Shown piece after piece: positions 1 through 9,202 of a DNA stretch of 64,000 bases. The first letter of the stretch is position 1; the number at the start of each line of letters is the position of its first letter. The stretch is from Globisporangium splendens (taxonomy: Eukaryota; Oomycota; Peronosporomycetes; Pythiales; Pythiaceae). The notes below the pieces were generated by a model, which made no database searches, was not told where the DNA came from, and was given only the letters and a program-made list of their open reading frames with translations. Both the position numbers and the translations under genes were made by a program. The stretch spans positions 682,001-746,000 of the forward strand of contig VFIW01000011.1 in assembly GCA_006386115.1 (NCBI GenBank), written 5' to 3'.

Positions 1-10
1 TTTCCCTCAT

Positions 11-645
11 TTGTCTAGCCACGAGTGGGTAGCCCTCGAGCGTATGCGAGCAGTCATCGGTGAGGCAGCTGTAATCAGCTTGCTGAGGTCAGCGTCACCG
101 GATGAGCAGAGGAATGCGGCTACGAGCTTCATGCATCGCGAGATCATGAGCACTCATCGACAGCCTGCAACTCCTGTCACGGCGATTAGAGTGGCGCCTC
201 TGAAGCTCGATGTATCTCCGCACCGTGGCGGAGAAAACGAACCTCTAGCGAGATGGTTCGTTGAGTTGGATGCAGCTACCACTGCAAGACAACTACGGGA
301 CCCAATGCAGCAAGTGTTGTTTGCGATGTCAAACCTTGCGGGTCGAGCCAAGAGTTGGGCGTATGGGAAGCGATTGGCGGAGCCACATTGCTTCTACGAC
401 CTGGACGACTTCAAACGAGAACTGAAGAGAGCTTTTGAGCCTCCGCAGAGCGAATTTTGAGCTCGCGCTGAGTTCTTAAAGCTTCGTCAGGGTAGGTACG
501 ACCTACACTCGTACGCTCAACAAGCACGATACCTTGTGTCAAGTATCGTGAATGAGCCGATTGATGTCTCAACGCAAGTTGTGACATTCATAATCCGACT
601 ATCGTCCAATGAGATTAAACTTCAATGGAATGTTCTTATTGGCTA
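11..645 (+). pseudogene. LTR retrotransposon gag relic
   Basis: The translation resembles the gag capsid region of Ty3/gypsy-type elements common in oomycetes. It has an RWFVELDAA block, a segment on loss of activity after assembly (MSNLAGRAKSWA) and a DLDDFKRELKRAFEPP stretch, which together match the retrotransposon gag family. The frame has no ATG at its left edge, so the element probably starts outside the window. An in-frame TGA at 458-460 interrupts it. The same frame then stays open to the TAA at 643-645 and still reads like gag (AEFLKLRQGRYDLHSYAQQA). No protease, reverse transcriptase or integrase follows, so this is a truncated, inactive remnant. The family assignment is fairly secure; the exact element is unknown. 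Confidence 0.7.
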
Positions 646-1820
646 AAAATGCAACTGGCTACATAGAGTGTTGATGGGCTAAAGGGTGTTTGTAGAGAGT
701 GGTAGAACCCGTGTGGGTGTGACCCACACTCTCTGGACCCAAGAACCCATGTAATGGGAAGCCCCATTGCATGTTCGCTGACGTTTGCCAGCATACTTGT
801 TCATCTTGCAGCAGGAATGACGCAAATATTCCAATGAGACCTTGGTGCGCACCAAGCAGCCGCACTTATTGCGTTGGCTGATTCCGTTTCCGAATGGTTC
901 AATTACCGCGAACCGCACTTTTTGAAGTGTGTCTACTCCTTAAAAGGGGTGGCCGACTTTCTGTCTTTCGGGGTTCCGAAGAAGAAGGAGTTCACTGACC
1001 TCACGCTCTTCAAAAAATACCTCGTGCTTCCCGTTTCCTCAAAGATTCCTCATTTGTGTTCATACGGCAATACGAGTCTCTTGATAGAAAACATGCTCTG
1101 AACTCGGAACTACCGGTAGTCGAACCGAGGGAGAAGCTGATCAGAGCATCTCCACCAGTGCTGCCTCCATTTTCAGACACCACTTCCTTTAAGTAACCTC
1201 TCAAAAACGATCAAATCATATAAAAGAGGCATACTGATATGAAAGAAAACCCACACGACTGAAGCTGACGATGTGTCGGAGGAGGTACAATACCCTTTCA
1301 TTTCCGATCGGTTCTACTGTGTCATGAAATGGAGGATAGATTATTTTCGCACTGCAGTACACTGTGCACCAAATTCAGGAGATCAGCGAAAGAAAAGAGC
1401 CAAATGCACCAGAGACCTCGCGTCAAGCCGCTGTCAGTCAGACCTTTTGATGCCTCGAGTTACCTACTGTGGGAGGAAAGCTAATAAGGATCAGAAGAAG
1501 GGCATGGTTTGGAAGAAAGATCGTGGACACTCTGTATCTTTGCTGGTCACAACAGCAGATAACGGGGCTTTGCACCTGTTGCGATCTTCTTGCCCCTTGA
1601 CTGCCATACTCACCATCCCAATGGCGCATCATATGCAGACGCACACATGGGTGTTGTTGTCACGTGACATTTTTGTGCGCTTGTGATTCTGTCGCAATCT
1701 GAGACTGCATGACCACCCGTCTGACTTGCTGCTGCAATATAAGCACTGACTCCTTATCTGTGTACCTAACAACACTGCCGTCTTTTGGTGCGTCTGCTTT
1801 GCGCTCGCTCACTCGCTCGT
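646..1820. other. Intergenic stretch, no supported gene
   Basis: This lies between the gag relic and the first pectinacetylesterase gene. Open frames exist at 874-1101 and 1273-1686 on the plus strand, but neither has recognisable motifs or clear coding character. It may hold more decayed transposon sequence; I see nothing definite. Confidence 0.4.
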
Positions 1821-1827
1821 TCATTTC
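1821..1827 (+). promoter_or_regulatory. Oomycete initiator-like motif TCATTTC
   Basis: TCATTTC fits the pyrimidine-rich oomycete initiator (YCAYTYY). It sits about 57 nt upstream of the ATG of the first pectinacetylesterase gene, within the usual range of 5' UTR length in oomycetes. The same motif occurs at a similar distance before the second copy. This is a short motif, so chance is possible. Confidence 0.5.
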
Positions 1828-1879
1828 GAAACTCGCAGCGTCCAGGGCACTCCAGCACACTCGAGTTATTTCTCCTCCA

Positions 1880-3466
1880 ATGTGGAAGATCAGCGCCATC
1901 GGAGCTCTGCTCTGCGTCCTCAGCGGTGTCACCACGGCCGCAAGTGCCGTCCGCGATGGCGACCAAGTCTGCACGCTCAGCTCTGACAACCAGTGCAGCG
2001 CCGACTCGATCAAGCCGTCCGAGTTGGATGGAAGCGTGCTGATCTACCCGGGAGGCAAGACCCGCTGCGCGTTCGACGACTTCACCGACCCAAAGGGCAA
2101 CTTCAACACGAACAAGACGTACTTCTTCCAGGTCTTCCCAAATCAGGACCAGGACAAGAAGAAGGTGTTGCTCTTCTTCCAGGGAGGCGGTGCTTGCGCT
2201 GATGACGACACCTGTAACTTTTCGCTGCAGTGCTCGCTTGGCGCGTCGCCGACGTTTACGGCGAACGCGGTTCCGAGCAGCAAGGGTGTCTTGAACCGCA
2301 CCAACACGGACAACGTGTTCCAGGACTGGAACATTATTCACATTCCATACTGCACGGGCGATCTGCACATTGGAAATGCGGTGCACGAGCCTGCTGACAG
2401 TGCCATGGGTAAGCGTTTGGGCCAGTCGCAGTGCATGGGCCAGAACATGGCCACGCACTTGAACGGCTACGAGAACTCGCTGTCGGCGTTGAAGTGGGCG
2501 TTGGCCAACTACCCAAACCCGGAGCACCTTGTCATTGGCGGAGCCAGTGCCGGGTCTCTTGCTGCCCAGGCTCTGAGTGTGGTCGTCGCGGATATGTGGA
2601 GCGTTGAGAAGAAGTCGATCCGTTACTCGGTGCTTGGTGACAGCTACGTTGGTGTCTTGCCGGAAGAGAAGAAGCCATCGGGCATTGTCTTGGACTACTT
2701 TGGCACGTGTGATGTGGAGCTCATGGCCCCAGCTGACATCGTGTCTGATTGCAAGAAGCACACACTGAGTGTGGCGGAATTGTACTCGTCTTTGGTCAAG
2801 CAGTTGCCCTTCAGCGACTGGTTGTTCATTAACAGCAAGTCGGACAAGACTCAGCGCAGATTCTACGCACTTCTGGACCAAGGCATCCTTGGATACCCGT
2901 TCACGAACCTCATCTCTGGCGATGTGTTCTTTGCGGTAAGCTCTGTCGTCTGTCCGTTCTCACATGTCTTGTGTACAATGTTGAGACTCATGTTTTTTTG
3001 TGTTGTTGTTTTTTGTGTATAATGCTTGTAGGGCATGACGAAGATGATCGATGTGTACAAGACCGTGAGCTCGCGCATTTCGACCTTCTTCGTCGAAAGC
3101 GAGAAGCACGTGTACCTCGCTTCCGAGAACTACGGCGCCACTGTCAGTGACACTGGTTTGCTTCTTGGCGACTTCCTGAAGCAATGGCTGTTACCACACG
3201 ATGACGCAACTGTGGCTTCAACTGCACCTGCGGACTCGACTGAGATCCAAGCTTCCACCCCATCTGTGGCGCCAAGTCAGACCCCAGCTCCAGCTGCTGG
3301 TGACGAAACAGAAACTTCAGCTTCAGCGATCGGTAGCCAAAGCGAAGCCCCAGCTCCAGCTGCGACCCAGACGCCAACTCCAGCCGCACCAGGCACCACG
3401 TTGACCCCAGCCGTCGCATCAGCACCGACTCCAGCGGTAGCTGCGTCTCGTAAATTGTGTGTTTGA
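1880..3466 (+). CDS. Secreted pectinacetylesterase-family hydrolase, copy 1
   Basis: Two exons, 1880-2935 and 3032-3466, with a 96-nt GTAAGC...TAG intron in phase 0, give about 496 residues. The product resembles the pectinacetylesterase/Notum family of serine carboxylesterases (PF03283 type), which deacetylate pectin or other acylated carbohydrates or proteins. Visible features are a signal peptide starting MWKIS, the block IHIPYCTGDLHIGN, a nucleophile elbow GGASAG with Ser near residue 223, and a likely catalytic His in SEKH of exon 2. About 90 C-terminal residues are rich in Pro, Ala, Thr and Ser and end in RKLCV, with no hydrophobic GPI tail, so the protein is probably fully secreted. 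I chose the ATG at 1880 because copy 2 has the same start context and it opens the signal peptide. Substrate is inferred only from the family. Copy 2 lies 1.6 kb downstream. Confidence 0.85.
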
Positions 3467-4510
3467 GTCGTGCCGCTCTCTCGACGATCGTTCACATCGC
3501 GTGCTTGAGATGCTTGTTTCTCCATGTTGAGCCATAGACAACGTAGCCCACCCTTGCTATTACTCTCTAAATCAAACGTGTTAGATGGAGCAAGACTCGT
3601 TTTCTCTTGGATCTTGGTGTGTCGTTCGGCACTCACTCATCGGCGACGTCGCGTTCTTGGCATATCCGTTTATTTTCATCTCTTAAACCACCATTAGAAA
3701 GGCACGCTCGAATGGCTTGCGCCTTGCGGATATTTGAGCACTCTCAAAATCGAGACCCCTATCATGCACTGAATGAACGACAGCCACCGCTTTCGCTTGT
3801 GGCTCTGTGTCTTCGCTCGTGTGCCAGCCCGTGCTTGAACTGTATCGGCTGGCGGTCACCTGGCTCAGCGAATCCATCAGGCTCAGTCGACGTCAACGGA
3901 TTGCAGACACAAAAAGAACAAGGGTTCGGCAGATGGCGAACTGGATAGATCGCCTCCCTTCTCGGTAGACGTCAGTCCAATTCGGAGTTTGACACGAATT
4001 TGACACTCCTGAGACCATTTCAGGCAGGTCAGAAAGCGTATCTTTTGCAGCAAGGTTCGTACCAAAATGGAACTGTATTCCACAGAAAACTTTATCCATT
4101 CGCGCCGCCTGCTTTCTCGGAATGCTTGGCAGACGCTTGGCGCTGCTATTTTCTTGACGCCGTACCCATTTAACAACTGAGAACAGTTGAACTGTCTTGG
4201 AGAATGTTAAGCAGCTCCGAATCTCCTTTTCGCTGCACTGGAGGCAGCTAAATGGACGCAGTGCCTGTTAATACTGCACTGTGACTGTCAATACTGGGCT
4301 GGAATGGGTCGCGAATCCTTCGCTGAACTCCCTCTCGCTCAATATCGTTTGACTCTGGCGAGATTGTTATGCATTCGCATCCCGAAAGTTCAACCGTTTT
4401 GACGTCGAAAGTCCAACTGACACACACAGAACTCGAGTATTCATTTTGCGTCCCCTGCCACATTTTGCGTGCTGCTAGCGCCCAGGTTTTAGGATGAAAG
4501 TTCTGACGTC

Positions 4511-4565
4511 GCGTAAATTACGCTCCCACTTGTCGCATTTGCTTCATTTGGAGCGTAAACTACGC
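4511..4565. repeat. Paired palindromes GCGTAANTTACGC-type
   Basis: GCGTAAATTACGC at 4511-4523 is a 6-1-6 palindrome. GCGTAAACTACGC at 4553-4565 is an imperfect copy. The wider 15-nt arms (4511-4525 and 4551-4565) are also inverted repeats of each other with two mismatches. It could be a protein-binding site, a stem-loop or the edge of a small transposon. Confidence 0.5.
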
Positions 4566-4984
4566 CAGAAGCATTCAGTCCACTGCCGATGTAACTTTCC
4601 ACTCGAACCTGGCTCATAACCTGTTCCGAATGCCTTGTTTTTGTTTCGCACAAACTGCAGTGGGATGGAGGAATGCGGTTCCCTTCTTCATGGCGTCAAC
4701 GGTGCGTGCGACGGTTGCTCTGCCAACCGCGTCGTGAGCTCGCGAATGACGTGGAACCTGGGACAACGATTGGCTGCGCGTGAGGACAGTTGCACTGCTG
4801 CAGTCACACACTCGCTCTCCATGCGCAGATCTCAAGGGTGTCGTTCCCGGCCATAGGTCCAATCACGAGGGCCGTCCCGTCTTCGCCCGCTTACTCACGC
4901 GTTCCACACATCCCTCGAGCACCAGGAAGCCCAAGATTGGCAATGGAGGGGTGAGTCCCTGCCTGCCTTCCACTCCTGCGTCTC

Positions 4985-4991
4985 TCATTTC
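4985..4991 (+). promoter_or_regulatory. Oomycete initiator-like motif TCATTTC
   Basis: The same seven bases as upstream of copy 1, here 68 nt before the ATG of copy 2. Conservation of motif and spacing between the paralogues supports its being the transcription start. Confidence 0.5.
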
Positions 4992-5058
4992 GGAATTCGC
5001 GATTACCGAGCAGCACCAGCAGCTAGCTTTCCTGTCCTCACGAATCCCAGCTTCTACG

Positions 5059-6387
5059 ATGTGGAAGATCAGCACCATCGGAGCCCTCCTCTTTGCCGGT
5101 GTCGCGTCGGCGTCCCGCCCCGGTGACCAAGTGTGCACGCTGAGCGCGGACAACCAGTGCGCCGCAGACTCGCTCACACCTTCGACGTTGGACGAGAGTG
5201 TGCTCATTTACCCTGGTGGCAAGACCCGCTGCGCGTTCGATGACTTTACCGATCCAGCCGGCAACTTTAACACGAGCAAGACGTTCTTCTTCCAAGTGTT
5301 CCCAAACAAGGCGCAGGACAAGTCGAAGCTGCTGTTGTACTTCCAGGGCGGTGGCGCATGCTCGGGCGCCGACACGTGCGGGTTCTCGCTGCAGTGCTCG
5401 CTCGGCGCGTCGCACACGTTCAACCCGAACGCCGAGCCCGGCAGCTCCGGCGTGCTCAACCGCACCAACTCAGACAACCTGTTCAAGGACTGGAACATTG
5501 TGCACATCCCGTACTGCACGGGCGATCTGCACATCGGTAACGCCACCCAATCTGTCCCTGAAGGCGTCTTCGAGGCGTTCCTGAACCAGTCGCAGTGCCG
5601 CAAGCAGAACATGACGACGCACTTGAACGGTTTCGAGAACACGCAGTCGGCACTCAAGTGGGCGCTCACGAACTACCCAAGCCCAGAGCACCTCATCATC
5701 GGTGGCTCGAGTGCTGGTTCGCTCGCGGCGCAAGCGTTGAGCGCGCACGTCGCCAACTTGTGGAAGGTCGAAGGCTCATCGATCCGCTACTCGATGCTCG
5801 GTGATAGTTATGTTGGTGTCTTGCCAGACGACGAGAAGCCGTCGAGTGTCGTGTTGGACTACTTCGGCGCGTGTGACGTGGACCTGAGCCTGCCTGCCGA
5901 CGTCGTCACGGCGTGCAAGAACCACTCGATGGGTGTCGTCGAGCTGATGTCATCTCTGATCAAGGAAGTGCCGTACAGTGACTGGCTGTTCATCGACAGC
6001 AAAGCCGACCGCACCCAGCGTCTCTTCTATGAGCTCCTGAAGCAGGGCATCCTCGGGTACCCGTTCACGAACCTCATCTCGCCTGCGGACTTTTTCGGCA
6101 ATATGACGACGATGATCAACGCGTACAAGACCGTGAGCTCGCGCATCTCGACGTTCTTCGTCGAGGGCGAGAAGCACGTGTTCCTGTACTACGAAGGCTA
6201 CGGCGCGACCGTGAGCGACACGGGTGTGCTGCTCGGCGAGTACCTCACGACCTGGTTGCTCCCTCACAACGCGACCGACTCGTCGACCGCGCCAACGACG
6301 GCGCCATCGTCTGCGGCCCCAGCTCAGACCGTGTCGCTCGCAACCATGGCCGCCATGATGCTGCTGGCTGTCTGGTCTGCCATTTAA
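5059..6387 (+). CDS. GPI-type pectinacetylesterase-family hydrolase, copy 2
   Basis: A single exon of 442 residues and a close paralogue of the gene at 1880. It shares the MWKIS signal peptide, the RCAFDDFTDP block, IVHIPYCTGDLHIGN, the nucleophile motif GGSSAG (Ser near residue 217) and EKHVF with the likely catalytic His. It lacks the intron of copy 1; the homologous junction reads straight through at FFGNMTTM. The C-terminus has a short Ser/Thr/Pro/Ala stalk followed by a hydrophobic end (AAMMLLAVWSAI), as expected for a GPI attachment signal, so this copy may be held at the cell surface while copy 1 is released. The frame is open upstream to 4780, but the ATG at 5059 matches the paralogue and the signal peptide. 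Enzymatic role is inferred from family. Confidence 0.85.
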   Translation: MWKISTIGALLFAGVASASRPGDQVCTLSADNQCAADSLTPSTLDESVLIYPGGKTRCAFDDFTDPAGNFNTSKTFFFQVFPNKAQDKSKLLLYFQGGGACSGADTCGFSLQCSLGASHTFNPNAEPGSSGVLNRTNSDNLFKDWNIVHIPYCTGDLHIGNATQSVPEGVFEAFLNQSQCRKQNMTTHLNGFENTQSALKWALTNYPSPEHLIIGGSSAGSLAAQALSAHVANLWKVEGSSIRYSMLGDSYVGVLPDDEKPSSVVLDYFGACDVDLSLPADVVTACKNHSMGVVELMSSLIKEVPYSDWLFIDSKADRTQRLFYELLKQGILGYPFTNLISPADFFGNMTTMINAYKTVSSRISTFFVEGEKHVFLYYEGYGATVSDTGVLLGEYLTTWLLPHNATDSSTAPTTAPSSAAPAQTVSLATMAAMMLLAVWSAI

Positions 6388-6744
6388 GTAGGGCGTAATC
6401 AGTCCGTGATGTGCATTCGCATTTTATAAACAGATGTCCAACGAACGTGTTGGAGTCGTATATAACATAATATCAACGATCTTTGTTGTAAACCACAACG
6501 ATTCGAAAGAAAAGGGTGCTTTATTGATATGCACTTTAAACGAGGAAAACTTGAGGTCGCAAAAGCGTCGGCTTGTCAAGGAAAGAACGAAGGAGGTGCA
6601 CTTTGCGATCATCACCGGCAATGCGTGCCGTGCTTCAACAGTGCATCCTCTTCAGCTCACGTCCTTCAGAATGCCAGGGTTTGACGAGATCGCGCTGATC
6701 GATAGCCAGTATTGAAGTGCACTGTCGAGTTTGTTGAAGCGCTT
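6388..6744. other. Spacer after esterase copy 2
   Basis: No supported gene. An open frame at 6434-6715 shows no recognisable motif. The stretch runs into the relic of a third esterase copy. Confidence 0.4.
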
Positions 6745-7335
6745 GCCTGTGCGCTCACCGGTGCAGTCGCAGCATATCGTCCAGGAGATCACGTGTGCTC
6801 GCTCAGCACTACGAACCACGGTTCCGTGCACTGTATAGATCCAGCATTTCGAATAGGACGGCAGTTCCCTCGTCTACCTTGGTGACAGGATTCGTTGCGC
6901 ATTCGAATGACGTTACCGACTTCAAGAGCAATCTCAATGCGCAATGGTGATGTGTATGCTTCTTTACAGGACAGACAAAAACCAATGCTCTTCTCCGAGG
7001 GCTGTGGCTCATATACGGACGACAATTTGTGCAGCCTCTCGCTTCTCTTTGAAAAATCAGCGACGTTCTGTCAGCATGTGAAGGACGTTCGTCGACAGTG
7101 GGTAGCATGTGCCTCTAATCGATCTGAGTGCTATGTGGGTGCTTCCACAACAAACTCCTTGGTTGCGCCAAGGTCAGCTCCATCGCCCACACTACACTTA
7201 GCTCCAGTGCGGGGTCTACCACCCCAGCGACGTCATCGCCATTTCCAGCACTAGTCTCATCGACCCAAAAGCTCAACGTCTGTGACACCAATGGCCGCCA
7301 CAATGCTTGCGTTTGTGGGTCGCTCAACTTGGGCA
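6745..7335 (+). pseudogene. Decayed third pectinacetylesterase copy
   Basis: Pieces of the neighbouring genes can be read in shifting frames. Around 6769-6807 the frame reads AAYRPGDHVCSLS, like SASRPGDQVCTLS of copy 2, after a signal-peptide-like ALACALTGAV. Near 6855-6902 it reads SLVYLGDRIRCAFE, matching SVLIYPGGKTRCAFD. Near 6987-7046 it reads MLFSEGCGSYTDDNLCSLSL, matching the GGGAC...TCNFSLQC region. Around 7187-7325 a Ser/Thr/Pro-rich stalk is followed by a stretch resembling the hydrophobic GPI tail of copy 2 (PMAATMLAFVG against TMAAMMLLAVW). Stops and frameshifts separate the pieces, and the middle, including the catalytic Ser region, is gone. This is therefore an internally deleted pseudogene of a tandem third copy. 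Confidence 0.7.
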
Positions 7336-7599
7336 AGATTGCACTAGTTGCTGTGTACTCGCCCTCCTGGATCTACCTGAGTCCGGTTGAAGTTGAGCTC
7401 CAGAGTACCGCATTTGTCCGTCTGGTGAAAAATACTGGGTGCTTGGGGGATCTCCTCCGCTATCTCCACCTGCGCGCTGTGTCGCAAATACCGTACGTGC
7501 TCGCTCGTCCACCATCCCTGTTGCAACACGCTCCAATGCCATGCCAATGGAGGAAATTTGGCAACACACAAGCAAGTCCAGATTCCTCCGGCCAATTCG

Positions 7600-8441
7600 A
7601 GCGACTTTTTAACTTGTGGATACCCGAATGCGTTCTACCAAGTTCGTTCAGTGAAGCTCATATTCATTGCATAAAAATGTCCGTCACTGCTGCATCGCCG
7701 CTGGACTACAAGCCAATTGCACTCCTCAACTCTGATTACAAAATATCCACACGGATATTTGCAACCAGATTACGAACTGTGCTCCCTTGGCTTATCCATC
7801 ACATGCAAGCTGGTTTCGTTCCAGGGCGAGCAATCCCGACTACGATCGATGTGTTATTGGCTGCACAACAGCGGGCCACGAGCGACCCCGCCATGTCCAA
7901 AGCGATCGCGTTGCTTCTTGATTTTGCTAAAGCCTATGATTCACTCGATCGCAGCTTTCTGGTACAAGCGCTCCAGCATCTTGGGTTCCCAATGAAGTTC
8001 GTACACTTAGTGAAGGTGTTACACTCTCAAACCACTTACAAGTTCATTGTCAACGGTTTCCTGTCGAGAAAGTACAACGTAACATCCGGAATTCGTCAAG
8101 GATGTCCGCTGGCCCCTCTTCTCTTCATCTTGGCGTTAGAGGTTCTTTATCGGAAAATCGAAGAGAGTGACGAAATACGCGGCGTTGAACTCCAGGCAGC
8201 AGGATGCGCAACTGAAGTCAGACTTGGAGGATACGCAGACGACACGACCATTTATCTTAGCGATCCCAAGGATATTAACACCGTGTTTGCAATCCTGGAC
8301 AAATATGGAGCAGCTTCTGGTCTTCGAGTCAATCGGCACAAATCTGCAGTACTACCGCTGAACAAGGAATATAGATCAGCCTCACATAGGACCAAGAGAA
8401 CATGCCATCCTGGTCAAAGATTATTTAGCATTCAGAAGTGA
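7600..8441 (+). mobile_element. Non-LTR (LINE) reverse transcriptase fragment
   Basis: The translation carries the ordered reverse-transcriptase blocks of LINE elements: PLDYKPIALLNSDYKI, QAGFVPGRAI, LLLDFAKAYDSLDR, the SGIRQGCPLAPLLF block, and the catalytic YADD box near 8234, then SGLRVNRHKS. The frame ends at 8441 soon after the palm domain. There is no endonuclease domain upstream and no thumb, RNase H or zinc-knuckle region downstream, so it is a truncated, dead copy. The open frame extends upstream to 7128, but that part overlaps the esterase relic and is not element sequence. It probably inserted beside, or helped destroy, the third esterase copy. Confidence 0.85.
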
Positions 8442-9202
8442 TCTAGTGCAATCTGCGCTGTAGACCCATTTACACTCCAATATGAAATTCGCAATGAAGG
8501 TTAGGCAGGAGAATGGATATTGCAGGTCACGACGATGAACCTAAATACACCTCACAAAGATAAAGTCCAGATTCCTCATCCCATTTTGCACCACCCAATT
8601 GTGTGGGACACGCCAAAAGTGAATCTTGGTCAGTGGCTAGTGGCACAACTGTGAGCGGACTTGCCACCAGCAGCTCCGATATAATGTGCCGCGTTCGTCC
8701 CCACCTGCGACATCCCTGAATGCATCGTTCCACTCTCTTATCTCAGTGCATTCGATATTTTGGGATTACAATCCTGCACCAAAAAGTGTGTACAGCACAG
8801 TTGCCGCTAAAAAAAGGCTGCAACCAATCGCACAGGCAGTAAAAATAGACTGGCTGCTTTTTCGCTTATCATTGGCTCAAATGACGATCTCACGCTTGCC
8901 CATTGGCGAAAAAGAAAGGATCCAGCGCGGCATATCGCAGCTTCTTTCCCTGGAGGGGTGCGTGGTCTGGAGCACGCGGCTTCAAGTCCATTAAAGGTCC
9001 GCCCCCCATCTTCCTCAGCTCCAAGCGCCTCTATACATTGAGCGCCACGCGCACTGACGTCTCGGTGAATCAGCGCAAGATTCGTTCTTCTTCAGCTGTG
9101 CGTGCCCTGCACCCCTTGCGTCCGTCCATCGCTGTGTTTTCCGCAGAAGAGAGGCAGCGAGTCCGCTCACCCCGATCTGCAGAAGGAAATCTGGCCGCTC
9201 AC
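8442..9202. other. Intergenic region upstream of PPIP5K
   Basis: No gene supported. The PPIP5K frame is open from 8903 but holds no ATG before 9203, so 8903-9202 is probably 5' UTR. A pyrimidine-rich TGTGTTTTCCGCAG near 9134 could be an acceptor of a 5' UTR intron; this is only a suggestion. Confidence 0.4.

Larger units (their letters stand above)
3467..5058. other. Spacer between the two esterase genes
   Basis: About 1.6 kb with no coding frame I can support. It contains a pair of related imperfect palindromes (4511-4565) and, near its end, an initiator-like motif for copy 2. Several frames are open by chance, including one running into copy 2, but they show no conserved features. Confidence 0.5.

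Noticed and set aside
1766..2881. Long minus-strand open frame of 371 codons
   Set aside because: It is antisense to the first esterase gene, whose plus-strand reading has a signal peptide and family motifs. The minus reading is Arg/Val-rich with no motif, a frame shadow of GC-rich codons.
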